The notes under the pieces are model-generated. The model made no database searches. It was not told where the DNA came from and saw only the letters and a list, made by a program, of their open reading frames with translations. A stretch of DNA of 64,000 nt from Marinilabilia sp964403175 (GTDB lineage Bacteria > Bacteroidota > Bacteroidia > Bacteroidales > Marinilabiliaceae), in assembly GCA_964403175.1 (NCBI GenBank), contig CAYOFH010000004.1, forward strand, positions 3,569 through 67,568, written 5' to 3'. The first letter of the stretch is position 1. Every line of letters begins with the position of its first letter. The translations under genes were made by a program, and so were the position numbers. This document shows, piece after piece, positions 1-7,954 of this stretch.

Positions 1-793
1 GACGGGTTTTCAGGTAATAATCGACCAGATGCGGCGCAAGGGAAGGAAGATTGCGGGTTCCTTCCGGCAGAGGCTCCCGGATAGAAATTTTAAGTTCGGT
101 ATTATTGATGATGTTCTTTTGGAAAAGCCTGGTAAGAAGTCTGTCACGCTTGGCCTTTAGTTTTTCGCTGTTAGTACCGGGACGGAGCATTCCCGGGGCA
201 TTGGGTAGTATGGCCAGAAGAGTTGATTCTGCCCAGGTCAGATGGGATGGCGGACGTTCAAAATATTGCCAGGAGGCAGTTTCGAAACCTACTATATTCC
301 CCCCAAAAGGAGCATTGGCAGCATACATCAGCAGAATTTCCTGTTTGCTGTGTCCCAGTTCCAGTCGCATGGCCCGGATCATTGTCCAAAACTTATTTAA
401 CAGGGTACGGGGAGCATCGTCCGACATTCTGGCTACCTGCATCTTGATGGTGCGTCCCCCGCTGACAACCTCTCCGGCTTTAAGATTTTGAAAGGCAGCC
501 CGAATTACAGACCAGGGATTAATTCCCGGATGAATGTAGAAATGTTCATCCTCGAAAGCAAGCAGAGCGGTTTTGTATTTTTCCGGTAACTGAGTTGGTT
601 GAGGGAAACGCCATTGCCCGTCTTTGGCTATATGGGCTCCCAAAATGGAGCCGTCGGAAGCGGTAATGACCGTTGAAAAGGCATTTTGAAATTTTGGCAC
701 CGGAACGCATAGAAAAAGGAAAAATAAAGCCAGAAACCCCATTCCGATGCGAAATGACTTCCGGGCTCTTATTATTTTCCTTATTAATTTCAC
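1..793 (-). CDS. pbpC: Penicillin-binding protein 1C, N-terminal part (cut by window edge)
   Basis: This is an uninterrupted reading frame on the minus strand from a GTG at 791-793 running off the left edge, about 264 residues visible. After a short basic start there is one membrane segment (about residues 17-33, GMGFLALFFLFLCVPV), then a GT51 peptidoglycan glycosyltransferase domain: the EDEHFYIHPGI motif with the catalytic Glu, the SGGRTIKMQVARM motif, and APFGGN. The order and the APFGG signature fit PBP1C rather than PBP1A. The enzyme would polymerise glycan strands on the outer face of the inner membrane; the transpeptidase half lies outside the window. The start could also be an upstream TTG, since the frame stays open. 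The family call is confident; the exact start is not. Confidence 0.85.
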   Translation of the reverse strand, partial: MKLIRKIIRARKSFRIGMGFLALFFLFLCVPVPKFQNAFSTVITASDGSILGAHIAKDGQWRFPQPTQLPEKYKTALLAFEDEHFYIHPGINPWSVIRAAFQNLKAGEVVSGGRTIKMQVARMSDDAPRTLLNKFWTMIRAMRLELGHSKQEILLMYAANAPFGGNIVGFETASWQYFERPPSHLTWAESTLLAILPNAPGMLRPGTNSEKLKAKRDRLLTRLFQKNIINNTELKISIREPLPEGTRNLPSLAPHLVDYYLKTR

Positions 794-984
794 CAGTCCG
801 TTAAGTTTTTGTAAAAAGCTATGAGCCAAATTTTTGCGATTCAACGGGTGTCTTTATTAAAGCTAAAAATATCGATGTTTTAGGAATCAAACCCCAAAAA
901 TGTTGAGAAATTCCCTGCGGCACGATTCACAGGGCAACCACTAACCCCAACTCCGGGCACCCAGCCACTCAAGGCAAGCCTCAA

Positions 985-1029
985 CCCGAAACCCTCAACT
1001 CAGAACCCGAAACCCAAAACTCAGAACCC
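985..1029. repeat. C-rich degenerate tandem repeat (G-rich on minus strand)
   Basis: Five CCC runs at 985-987, 992-994, 1006-1008, 1013-1015 and 1027-1029 sit in a degenerate repeat built on ACTCAGAACCCRAA. On the minus strand these are GGG runs with 4-11 base spacers, in the 3' untranslated region of the transporter gene. This could form a G-quadruplex in the RNA, or be simple low-complexity drift. Confidence 0.5.
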
Positions 1030-1039
1030 AAATTCATAG

Positions 1040-2626
1040 TTAAAAAACAGCCAGCAACTGGGTGAAAATGATGAGCAGTACCATGGCCACAGGATAAACC
1101 GTGGCATAGGCAATTGCCGGAGCGTTGGTGTCGGTCATCGGATCCACGGCAGCCAGTCCCGGGGTACTTGTCATGGAGCCGGTGATGGCCCCCAGCATGG
1201 TGAGTATATTTATTTTTTTCATGAAATGGATCGACGCAACAGCCAGGATCATAGGTAAAAGAGTGATAACTCCTCCAATCAGAAATAGTTGTGATCCGTA
1301 CTGATTGTATGTGTCAACGAGTTGTGCCCCTGCTTTGGTTCCAACTTCCACAAGGAAAAACATAAGACCGATTTGCCGAAGGAGCTGTGTGGCAGCCCCC
1401 GACATGCTCCAGATGATAGGTCCGGTTCGTCCGATGCGGCTCAAAATCATTGCTACAGCAAGTATACCTCCTGTAAGTCCCAGATTGAACGATAGATTTT
1501 CACCAAAAGAAACGGTTAGACCACTTAGCAGTATCCCAAGAACGATTCCTGCAGCTATCGGAAAAAAGTCGGTATCGGAAAGTTTTTTGTCATTATTCCC
1601 AAAAATTCTGACCACTTGTTTCATGTTTTCGTGGCTGCAGGCAACAGTCAACTTATCACCCATATAAAGTTTCATGGAGGGTGAAGGCGTAATGTCAATC
1701 CCACTTCGGCGAAGCCGGGTGACGGTTGCCTGATAGTTACTCCAGAGGTTAAATGTGCCCAGGCTCTGATTGACAGCATCTTTGTTGGTCACCAGGATGG
1801 ATTGCACTTCATAGGTTTTGTGCAGCGGAATTTCCTCTTCTGTTTCGTGACCGATGAGCAGACGTATTTTTGTCAGCGCATCTTCTGTGCCTACGGCCTT
1901 TACCAGGTCGCCTTTATTGAGTATGGTTTCGGGAGAAGGCACCACAGCCTCACCTTTGTGCAGAATTCTCGAAACAACAGCTTTTGTCATTGAGCGAATT
2001 CTTAGCTCCGAAATGGATTTTCCATCTACATTTTCATTATCAACAATGAACGTTTTGCTTTTTATTTCCGGAAACCCTGATTCATTGAGTTTTTCGTACT
2101 CTTCTTCTGCTTTTTTAATGTCTGCCTTTATCATTTTCGGATATAGGCGGACAAACAGAATTACACCAATTACACCAAAGGGATAAGCAATACCATATCC
2201 GATAGAAACCAGTGAGGAACCTGTGGCATCAATGGCGGCTGCAAGTCCCGGGGTGCTGGTCAGTGCGCCTGTGAGAAGTCCGATGGCAACAGGCATTTCA
2301 ATGCCGGTCCACCAAAAGGCCGCAAATGCAATGGCTGATGCGGAAGCCACAATAATAGTGGCGATGATAGCTAATTCGCGTCCCTGCTGCTTAAATGATT
2401 CGAAAAATCCCGGACCGGCTTGCATTCCAATGGTGTAGATGAATAGAATGAGCCCCAGTTTGCCAACAATGGGAGGCATTGTCATGCCGAAATGCCCAAA
2501 AATGAGGGCCACAAAAATTATTGCGGAAATATCCAGAGAAATGCCTTTGATTTTAATGCTTCCAAGGATGAAGCCCAGACAGATGATCACAAAAAGTCCA
2601 AAATGCTGGGTGGTAAATATTTCCAT
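1040..2626 (-). CDS. Aspartate:alanine-exchanger family transporter (YidE/YbjL-type duplication)
   Basis: A 528-residue integral membrane protein with the two-fold repeat of the AAE family. Each half has a hydrophobic block containing a GALTSTPGLAA or GSMTSTPGLAA motif (around residues 119 and 488), separated by a cytoplasmic part with two TrkA-C-like domains (about 190-270 and 275-350). The duplicated STPGL motif and the central RCK-C pair are characteristic of this family, whose characterised members exchange aspartate for alanine across the inner membrane; the substrate here is not known. It stands alone on the minus strand, divergent from the polysaccharide cluster, with 413 bp between its start and nothing related nearby. 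The ATG start is directly followed by the first membrane segment, so it is likely correct. Confidence 0.85.
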   Translation of the reverse strand: MEIFTTQHFGLFVIICLGFILGSIKIKGISLDISAIIFVALIFGHFGMTMPPIVGKLGLILFIYTIGMQAGPGFFESFKQQGRELAIIATIIVASASAIAFAAFWWTGIEMPVAIGLLTGALTSTPGLAAAIDATGSSLVSIGYGIAYPFGVIGVILFVRLYPKMIKADIKKAEEEYEKLNESGFPEIKSKTFIVDNENVDGKSISELRIRSMTKAVVSRILHKGEAVVPSPETILNKGDLVKAVGTEDALTKIRLLIGHETEEEIPLHKTYEVQSILVTNKDAVNQSLGTFNLWSNYQATVTRLRRSGIDITPSPSMKLYMGDKLTVACSHENMKQVVRIFGNNDKKLSDTDFFPIAAGIVLGILLSGLTVSFGENLSFNLGLTGGILAVAMILSRIGRTGPIIWSMSGAATQLLRQIGLMFFLVEVGTKAGAQLVDTYNQYGSQLFLIGGVITLLPMILAVASIHFMKKINILTMLGAITGSMTSTPGLAAVDPMTDTNAPAIAYATVYPVAMVLLIIFTQLLAVF

Positions 2627-2774
2627 TGGTTTAAGTTTTGGTTGTTTGCAAAGTTACAATAATTCACTACGGGCCGTAACTCTTGACCTGAATTCTTAAT
2701 ATTGTAAATATTGCTTATGCAAAAATAGAAAACAATGTGAGATATTCTCTCATTCGTTATCCGGTTAAGTGTGT

Positions 2775-2782
2775 TATCTTTG
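2775..2782 (+). promoter_or_regulatory. Candidate -7 element of the polysaccharide cluster
   Basis: TATCTTTG matches the Bacteroidota -7 consensus TAnnTTTG; a TTC rather than TTG lies at the -33 spacing (2753-2755). It would give a leader of about 90 bases before the gene at 2876. Only the -7 box is convincing. Confidence 0.4.
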
Positions 2783-2875
2783 AAAATCCAAAGTTTTGTG
2801 CTGAGAAGATGATATTTTTTTTGTTTTCTGAAGAGATGACAATTTTGACTTTAGAATAAAAATTTAATTAAGTAA

Positions 2876-4264
2876 ATGTACCTTTCTGACAATCAAATAG
2901 AATATGTGTTTTTTCATTTATGGCAGCATCTTTCCAAAGAATCCATTGGAAGAGATCCTTTTTTAGTAATAAAGGAAGGTGAGAAGATATCTGAAGATGT
3001 TGAAAATAAAGTCATTTTTGTTTTGTCGGAGAATGAAAAGCCGGATCCTGTTAATATTCTTTTTAAGGGTCAAAATTTTCCTGTTTTATTTAGCAATAAT
3101 TATCGTTCCGGCCCTGTGTTTATTGAAGATGAAAACGGGAATGTATGGTTCCAGCCTGACCTTCTATCATCGGTTTTTTGGTTACTCTCAGGAATACAGG
3201 AAGTTATTGTTCCCCAGAGAGACAGATATGGACGTTTTCCTTACGAAAGTTCCATTCAAAAACAGTTGGGATACGCTCATCTACCGTTGGTTAATTATTA
3301 TTTCGAAATGATTATTGAAGGCCTGAAGATTTATTGCAGACAGCAAAATATTAAATTGCAGACGACGAGGCTTTTTAATAATTTCGGGTTTGTTCTAAGT
3401 CACGATGTGGACAGAATATCTTTCTTTCATCCATATCGTGTTCTTTATAAAATTAAACAGTTGTTGGGTGTTGCTCCCTTGAATTACTCCCGGGGAAAAA
3501 CGCTTAAACTTTTTTTTAAGGGGATCCTCTTCAATCTGAATCCTTTTAGAAAAGCTGATCCCTGGTGGAATTTCGATTGGATGATTGATCTGGAAAAACG
3601 ACTGGGAATCCGGTCAACTTTTTTCTTTCTGAAGCAGGAGGATCGTTTTGATAATTCACTCTACAAGTTTCATGTCAAAAAGATAAAGAACTTAATTAAA
3701 AGGCTTAAGGATGATGATTTTGAAGTAGGACTTCATGGAACAATGCGCTCAGTAGCAGATATAAAAAATCTGCAAGAACAGACGGGTGAATTATCCGGTA
3801 TTTTGGGAGGAAAGCCCGTTGGTATTCGCCAGCATTATCTTCGTTTTTTTCATCCTCATACGTTCAAAATACAGGAATCAGCAGGGCTAATTTATGATTC
3901 ATCTCTTGGCTTTGCAGAGCACGATGGCTACCGTAATGGTTACTGTTACCCATTTCATCCCTATGATTTTGAGGCTGATAAAATGATGAAGATATGGGAA
4001 ATTCCATTGGTTTTAATGGAAATTTCCATGTTGCAATACCGTAAAGAAGGATTTGAAGCTCTGAGATCGTCTGTTTTTCATTATATTTCTGAAGCCGAAA
4101 AATTTGGAGGATTGTTCAGTCTGTTATGGCATAACTGCCGTTTGAGCGAATATGAATATGACGGAGTGACAAATTTTTATGAAAAATTACTTGAACAAAT
4201 AGTTGCAAAAGATTGCGAAAGCGAACCCGGAAGTAAAATAATTCAACGCATTTCGGGAGAATAA
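2876..4264 (+). CDS. Polysaccharide deacetylase-like protein
   Basis: A 462-residue soluble protein. The C-terminal two thirds carry NodB-like marks: SHDVDR at about residue 180 in place of the usual TFDDG motif 1, VGLHGTMRS near 283 as the histidine motif, and GIRQHYLRF near 318 as the arginine motif. The N-terminal roughly 150 residues resemble the DUF7033-type region that precedes this deacetylase domain in Bacteroidota surface-polysaccharide loci. There is no signal peptide, so it probably acts in the cytoplasm or at the inner face of the membrane. It heads a plus-strand run with a pyruvyl transferase, a glycosyltransferase and a flippase, which suggests a role in glycan modification. The shadow frame at 2979 is not a gene. 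By eye the gene is more AT-rich than the housekeeping genes. Confidence 0.75.
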   Translation: MYLSDNQIEYVFFHLWQHLSKESIGRDPFLVIKEGEKISEDVENKVIFVLSENEKPDPVNILFKGQNFPVLFSNNYRSGPVFIEDENGNVWFQPDLLSSVFWLLSGIQEVIVPQRDRYGRFPYESSIQKQLGYAHLPLVNYYFEMIIEGLKIYCRQQNIKLQTTRLFNNFGFVLSHDVDRISFFHPYRVLYKIKQLLGVAPLNYSRGKTLKLFFKGILFNLNPFRKADPWWNFDWMIDLEKRLGIRSTFFFLKQEDRFDNSLYKFHVKKIKNLIKRLKDDDFEVGLHGTMRSVADIKNLQEQTGELSGILGGKPVGIRQHYLRFFHPHTFKIQESAGLIYDSSLGFAEHDGYRNGYCYPFHPYDFEADKMMKIWEIPLVLMEISMLQYRKEGFEALRSSVFHYISEAEKFGGLFSLLWHNCRLSEYEYDGVTNFYEKLLEQIVAKDCESEPGSKIIQRISGE

Positions 4265-4367
4265 ACTTTTCGGCTGTCTGTTTTCCTTTGAATATCATTG
4301 GTTTCAAAATAGAGGAATACTTTTTGGTAATATGAAACAAGTATGGATCTTTGATTTCTCTTTCGGC

Positions 4368-4420
4368 TTTCTTTGCGGAGCACAGCGGCATAGCTGAGGG
4401 GCCGCCTTGTCACAAAGAAA
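4368..4420. repeat. Inverted repeat inside the polysaccharide cluster
   Basis: TTTCTTTG (4368-4375) pairs with CAAAGAAA (4413-4420), with an inner GCGGC/GCCGC pair between them. It lies in the 235-base gap between the first two genes of the cluster. It could attenuate transcription or be a leftover of a mobile element; there is no clear U-run. Confidence 0.45.
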
Positions 4421-4499
4421 TATGCACAAAAATGTGTGTATAAAAGGATTGCGAGTTCCATCCAACGTTAATAATATTCGTGGAATAAAAAAGATATAG

Positions 4500-5876
4500 A
4501 TGTTTAAGATTCAGGAGACTGTAATAAATGGAGGGTATTGTATAGGCTGTGGGGCATGCACTGCGGTTGAAAATTCTCCGTTTAAAACGGCCTTTGATGA
4601 GAATGGATGCATTCAGGCGTTTTCTTCAGATAGTTGTGTTTCAAATCTGTTGGATGAATCAATCTCAGACGTTTGTCCGTTTTATAATTCGGAGAGTAAT
4701 GAAAATGTTCTTTCCCGTGAATTATTTCGTGCGACCAATGAGTTTGACAGCAGGATTGGCTATTACCACCAAACTTTTTGCGGAAGAGTTGGGGAAGGAG
4801 ACTTTTTTGCCAAAGGCAGTTCCGGAGGTATGGGGAAATGGCTCTTAACTGATCTGCTTGAAAGAAATATGGTAGATTATGTCATTCAGGTTGTGAGCAA
4901 TGAAAGGGACCCTGATCAATTATTTCAATTTAAGGTTATTTCCGATTCGAAAGAGGTTATTAATGGTGCAAAATCAGGTTATTACCCGGTGGAGATGTCC
5001 TCAGTATTGAAATTTATCAAACAAAATCCCGGGAGATATGCTATTACAGGAGTTCCCTGTTTTATTAAAAGTATTAGATTACTTCAGAAGCAACAAGTTA
5101 TTTTTAAAGAGAGGATTAAATATTGTGTGGGAATTGTTTGTGGTCATTTAAAGAGTCGGTTTTATGCTGACATGATTGGGTGGCAGATGGGAATTCCCCC
5201 CGGAAATGTTTCAAATATCGATTTCCGGGTAAAAATGGAGGGGGAGAAAGCCAATCAGAAAGCAGTAAAAGTTACTTCTGTTGATGGAACAATCGCAGGA
5301 CCTTTTCGGGTTAATGATCTTTTTGGTGTTAATTACGGATATGGCTTCTTTAGTTACAAAGCTTGTGAGTTTTGCGATGATGTAATTGCCGAAACGGCCG
5401 ATATCTCTTTTGGAGATGCCTGGCTTCCCCGGTTTATTGATGAGGGAACGAGTATTATTATCAGTCGCAATCCGGAATTGAGTATGCTGATCGAAGAGGG
5501 CAAAAAAGAAGGGCGAATAATATTATCGTCTGTGTCACCCCATGAAGTGTATCAGTCTCAGGAGGCTGGCTTCCGACATCGGCGTGAAGGGCTTGCTGTA
5601 CGTATTAATGAAAAGAGAAAGGCGGGTAAGTGGGTGCCGCGAAAACGGTTTGAAACAATTGTCAGTTCTTTTATCCGGATATTAATTTACCGTAAACGCA
5701 CGCGGATGGGGGAAAAGAGTTTCCGGGTTTACCTTGATGCGCTTGCCGGGCATGACTTTCGCGCTTTTAAGAAAAAAATTTCACGTGAAATCATGGGATA
5801 TAAATTTCTTTATGCTCTGGAGGGCTTAATAAAAAAAGTGACCGGAAAAAAACGAAAACCTGCCGGGAAAATGTGA
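4500..5876 (+). CDS. Coenzyme F420 hydrogenase/dehydrogenase beta-subunit family protein
   Basis: A 458-residue protein starting with a truncated ferredoxin-like cysteine cluster, YCIGCGAC near residues 15-21, followed by the FrhB/FdhB-type body: the FFAKGSSGGMGKWLL stretch (about 100-114), TGVPCFIK (about 181-188), the YCVGIVCGH region (about 216-224) and the SYKACEFCDD and DISFGDAW motifs. Proteins of this family are common in exopolysaccharide clusters without any F420 metabolism, usually beside a polysaccharide pyruvyl transferase, exactly as here (16-base gap to the next gene). A flavin and iron-sulfur redox role in sugar or pyruvyl modification is an inference; no reaction is established for this subgroup. 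Confidence 0.75.
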   Translation: MFKIQETVINGGYCIGCGACTAVENSPFKTAFDENGCIQAFSSDSCVSNLLDESISDVCPFYNSESNENVLSRELFRATNEFDSRIGYYHQTFCGRVGEGDFFAKGSSGGMGKWLLTDLLERNMVDYVIQVVSNERDPDQLFQFKVISDSKEVINGAKSGYYPVEMSSVLKFIKQNPGRYAITGVPCFIKSIRLLQKQQVIFKERIKYCVGIVCGHLKSRFYADMIGWQMGIPPGNVSNIDFRVKMEGEKANQKAVKVTSVDGTIAGPFRVNDLFGVNYGYGFFSYKACEFCDDVIAETADISFGDAWLPRFIDEGTSIIISRNPELSMLIEEGKKEGRIILSSVSPHEVYQSQEAGFRHRREGLAVRINEKRKAGKWVPRKRFETIVSSFIRILIYRKRTRMGEKSFRVYLDALAGHDFRAFKKKISREIMGYKFLYALEGLIKKVTGKKRKPAGKM

Positions 5877-5892
5877 GACAAATTTTGAATTA

Positions 5893-7041
5893 ATGAAGAC
5901 CATTTTAATAACAGGAGGCAATTTCATAAACAAGGGTGCTGAGTCCATGTTGATGGCTACAGTTGACGGCATTAGAAAGAATTTTCCCGGATATGAACCA
6001 GTGTTGCTGGATTTGTTTCCTACACAGACTGAAGAAAACAAATCCGGGAGTGATTTCCGGATTGTGAACATGCACGTGAGAACACTTTTCAGAATAGCTT
6101 TTCCCTTTTTGAAACTTGTTTTTAAGCCAAAACCTATCAGCGATGGGGAGTCTGAAATAAAGGATCTATTTGCAACTGCATCGGCTGTTTTTGACATTAG
6201 CGGGTATGGTCTGAGCTCTCATAATCAGCCATTACTGTGGAGTGTTGCATACCTTCTTCCATTCCGACTGGCCCGGGAAAACCGGGTACCCGTGTGGTTG
6301 CTTCCCCAAAGTTTTGGACCGTTTAATTTTCACGGGTTAAGATGGATTTTGTTTAAGTTGTGGGGACAATCTCTGCTAAACTATCCGGAAATTGCTTTTG
6401 CCCGTGAGCCGGAAGGATTGAAAGCTTTGAAAGAAGTGAGAAGAAAGCCATGTCTGCTTTCAATGGACGTGGTTTTGCACAGCGATTTGAAAGTCAGACC
6501 ACAGCAAAATCATGAAGTGATAGTGATTCCTAACAGGCAGCTTTTTAACTTTTCAGATCCCGATAAAGTTGTCTGTCTTTTTTCAGATATCATAACCGGG
6601 TTTGAGGAAAAAGGTTTTCGGGTGAGAATGGTTCGACATAGCAGGGATGATCAGGATTTATGCAGAAAAATTGTTGAAAAGCATAATCAGAACTCATTGT
6701 TTTTTAATGATTCAGATGATACCATCGAAACACTGCATGAGGTTGTTTCCCGCGGGCAAATTGTAGTGTCCGCCCGTTATCATGGAGCAATCCATGCGCT
6801 AAAATACCGGAAACCGGTTTTGATTATCGGTTGGGCAGAGAAGTACAGATATCTGGCCAAAGCTTTTGGCATTGAGGAAACGCTTATAGATTTGCAGAAT
6901 GAAAGCCTGGATAATATTGATGTGAAAAGCTTTGTGGAGGTCATTGTTTCCAACAGAGAGCTTTTTTTAGGTCGGATATCTGAAAAGATGGAGGAAGTTT
7001 TGAGGAACAATTTCTGGTCAAATATAGAACTTGAGCCATGA
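5893..7041 (+). CDS. Polysaccharide pyruvyl transferase family protein
   Basis: A 382-residue protein of the CsaB/WcaK family, which transfers a pyruvate ketal from PEP onto sugars of surface glycans. It opens with a GGNFINKGAESMLMAT motif (residues 8-23), a variant of the G-G-x-N-x-G-x-E/D motif usual in the family, and carries the late ARYHGAIHAL motif (about 295-304) with the conserved Arg and His. No signal peptide or membrane segment is visible, in line with a cytoplasmic enzyme. It lies 16 bases after the F420-beta-like gene and overlaps the next gene by four bases (ATGA at 7038), so the three are probably translated together. Confidence 0.8.
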   Translation: MKTILITGGNFINKGAESMLMATVDGIRKNFPGYEPVLLDLFPTQTEENKSGSDFRIVNMHVRTLFRIAFPFLKLVFKPKPISDGESEIKDLFATASAVFDISGYGLSSHNQPLLWSVAYLLPFRLARENRVPVWLLPQSFGPFNFHGLRWILFKLWGQSLLNYPEIAFAREPEGLKALKEVRRKPCLLSMDVVLHSDLKVRPQQNHEVIVIPNRQLFNFSDPDKVVCLFSDIITGFEEKGFRVRMVRHSRDDQDLCRKIVEKHNQNSLFFNDSDDTIETLHEVVSRGQIVVSARYHGAIHALKYRKPVLIIGWAEKYRYLAKAFGIEETLIDLQNESLDNIDVKSFVEVIVSNRELFLGRISEKMEEVLRNNFWSNIELEP

Positions 7042-7943
7042 CGGAGAACTACCCTGTTGTTATTTTTTGCTACAATCGTCCTGAGCATTTGAAGCGAACT
7101 ATTGATGCGCTAAAACAAAATCATGGGGCATTAGAAACAGTTGTCTGGTTTTTTTCGGACGGGCCTGCATCGGATAAAGATAATGATGCAGTTGAGGCAG
7201 TCAGGAATATTCTGGATAATGTTAGTGGGTTTAGTAATGTCAGAGTAGAAAAAAGCAGGGAGAACAAAGGACTTGCGACATCTGTGATTACTGGTGTTAC
7301 AAGGGTTTTGTCAGAATCTTCCGCATGTATTGTATTGGAAGATGATCTGGAAACTTCTCCGTGGTTCCTTGATTTCATGAATGAAGGTCTCGCTTCTTAT
7401 GCCGATGACTCTGAGATTTTTTCTGTTTCCGGCTATTGTCCTCCTATTCCTGTTCCGGAAGATTATTGGGCTGAAGCATTTCGATTTCCGCGCATCAATT
7501 CCTGGGGGTGGGCAACCTGGCGTAACCGGTGGGAAAAGGTTGATTGGGAAGTAAAAGATTTTGACAGGTTTTTAAAAGATAAGAAAGTAGTAAAAAAGTT
7601 GAGCCTTCAGGGAAAAGACCTGCCTGTGATGTTGTTGAAGCAGCAAACCGGGAAAATAGGCTCATGGGCTGTCCGGTTTAATCAGGCCTGCTTCAATGAG
7701 GGAAAAACAAACATTTACCCGGTGAAGTCACTTGTGCGAAATATCGGGACAGATGGCTCCGGAACAAACATGAATACTTCAGGCAAATATTTTACCGAAC
7801 TGTCTGCTACACCATTGAAACCTGTACCTGCCTTTGAGAATACCTTTATTAACAGGGCATTTCAAAGGTTTTACTGTCCTTCTCTTTTTCGTCAAACTAT
7901 AAATAAAATGAAAATAGCCCGCTATTTACAAAGCATCCGCTAA
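7038..7943 (+). CDS. Glycosyltransferase family 2-like protein
   Basis: A 301-residue GT-A type protein. It begins with VVIFCYNRPEHLKRTI (residues 7-22), the usual nucleotide-sugar-binding first strand, has SDGPAS near 40 and the catalytic metal-binding motif VLEDDLETSPWFL at about 97-109, and then SWGWATWRNRW near 157. That last motif is typical of the GT2 subgroup that includes nucleotide-diphospho-sugar transferases of O-antigen clusters. The start overlaps the stop of the pyruvyl transferase gene and the end is close to the flippase start, so it belongs to the same operon. The donor and acceptor sugars cannot be read from the sequence. Confidence 0.8.
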   Translation: MTENYPVVIFCYNRPEHLKRTIDALKQNHGALETVVWFFSDGPASDKDNDAVEAVRNILDNVSGFSNVRVEKSRENKGLATSVITGVTRVLSESSACIVLEDDLETSPWFLDFMNEGLASYADDSEIFSVSGYCPPIPVPEDYWAEAFRFPRINSWGWATWRNRWEKVDWEVKDFDRFLKDKKVVKKLSLQGKDLPVMLLKQQTGKIGSWAVRFNQACFNEGKTNIYPVKSLVRNIGTDGSGTNMNTSGKYFTELSATPLKPVPAFENTFINRAFQRFYCPSLFRQTINKMKIARYLQSIR

Positions 7944-7954
7944 ATTTGTGGTAT

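Noticed and set aside
51..491. Plus-strand frame of 146 codons at the left edge
   Set aside because: It lies opposite the PBP1C coding region, which has clear domain motifs; the plus frame has none.
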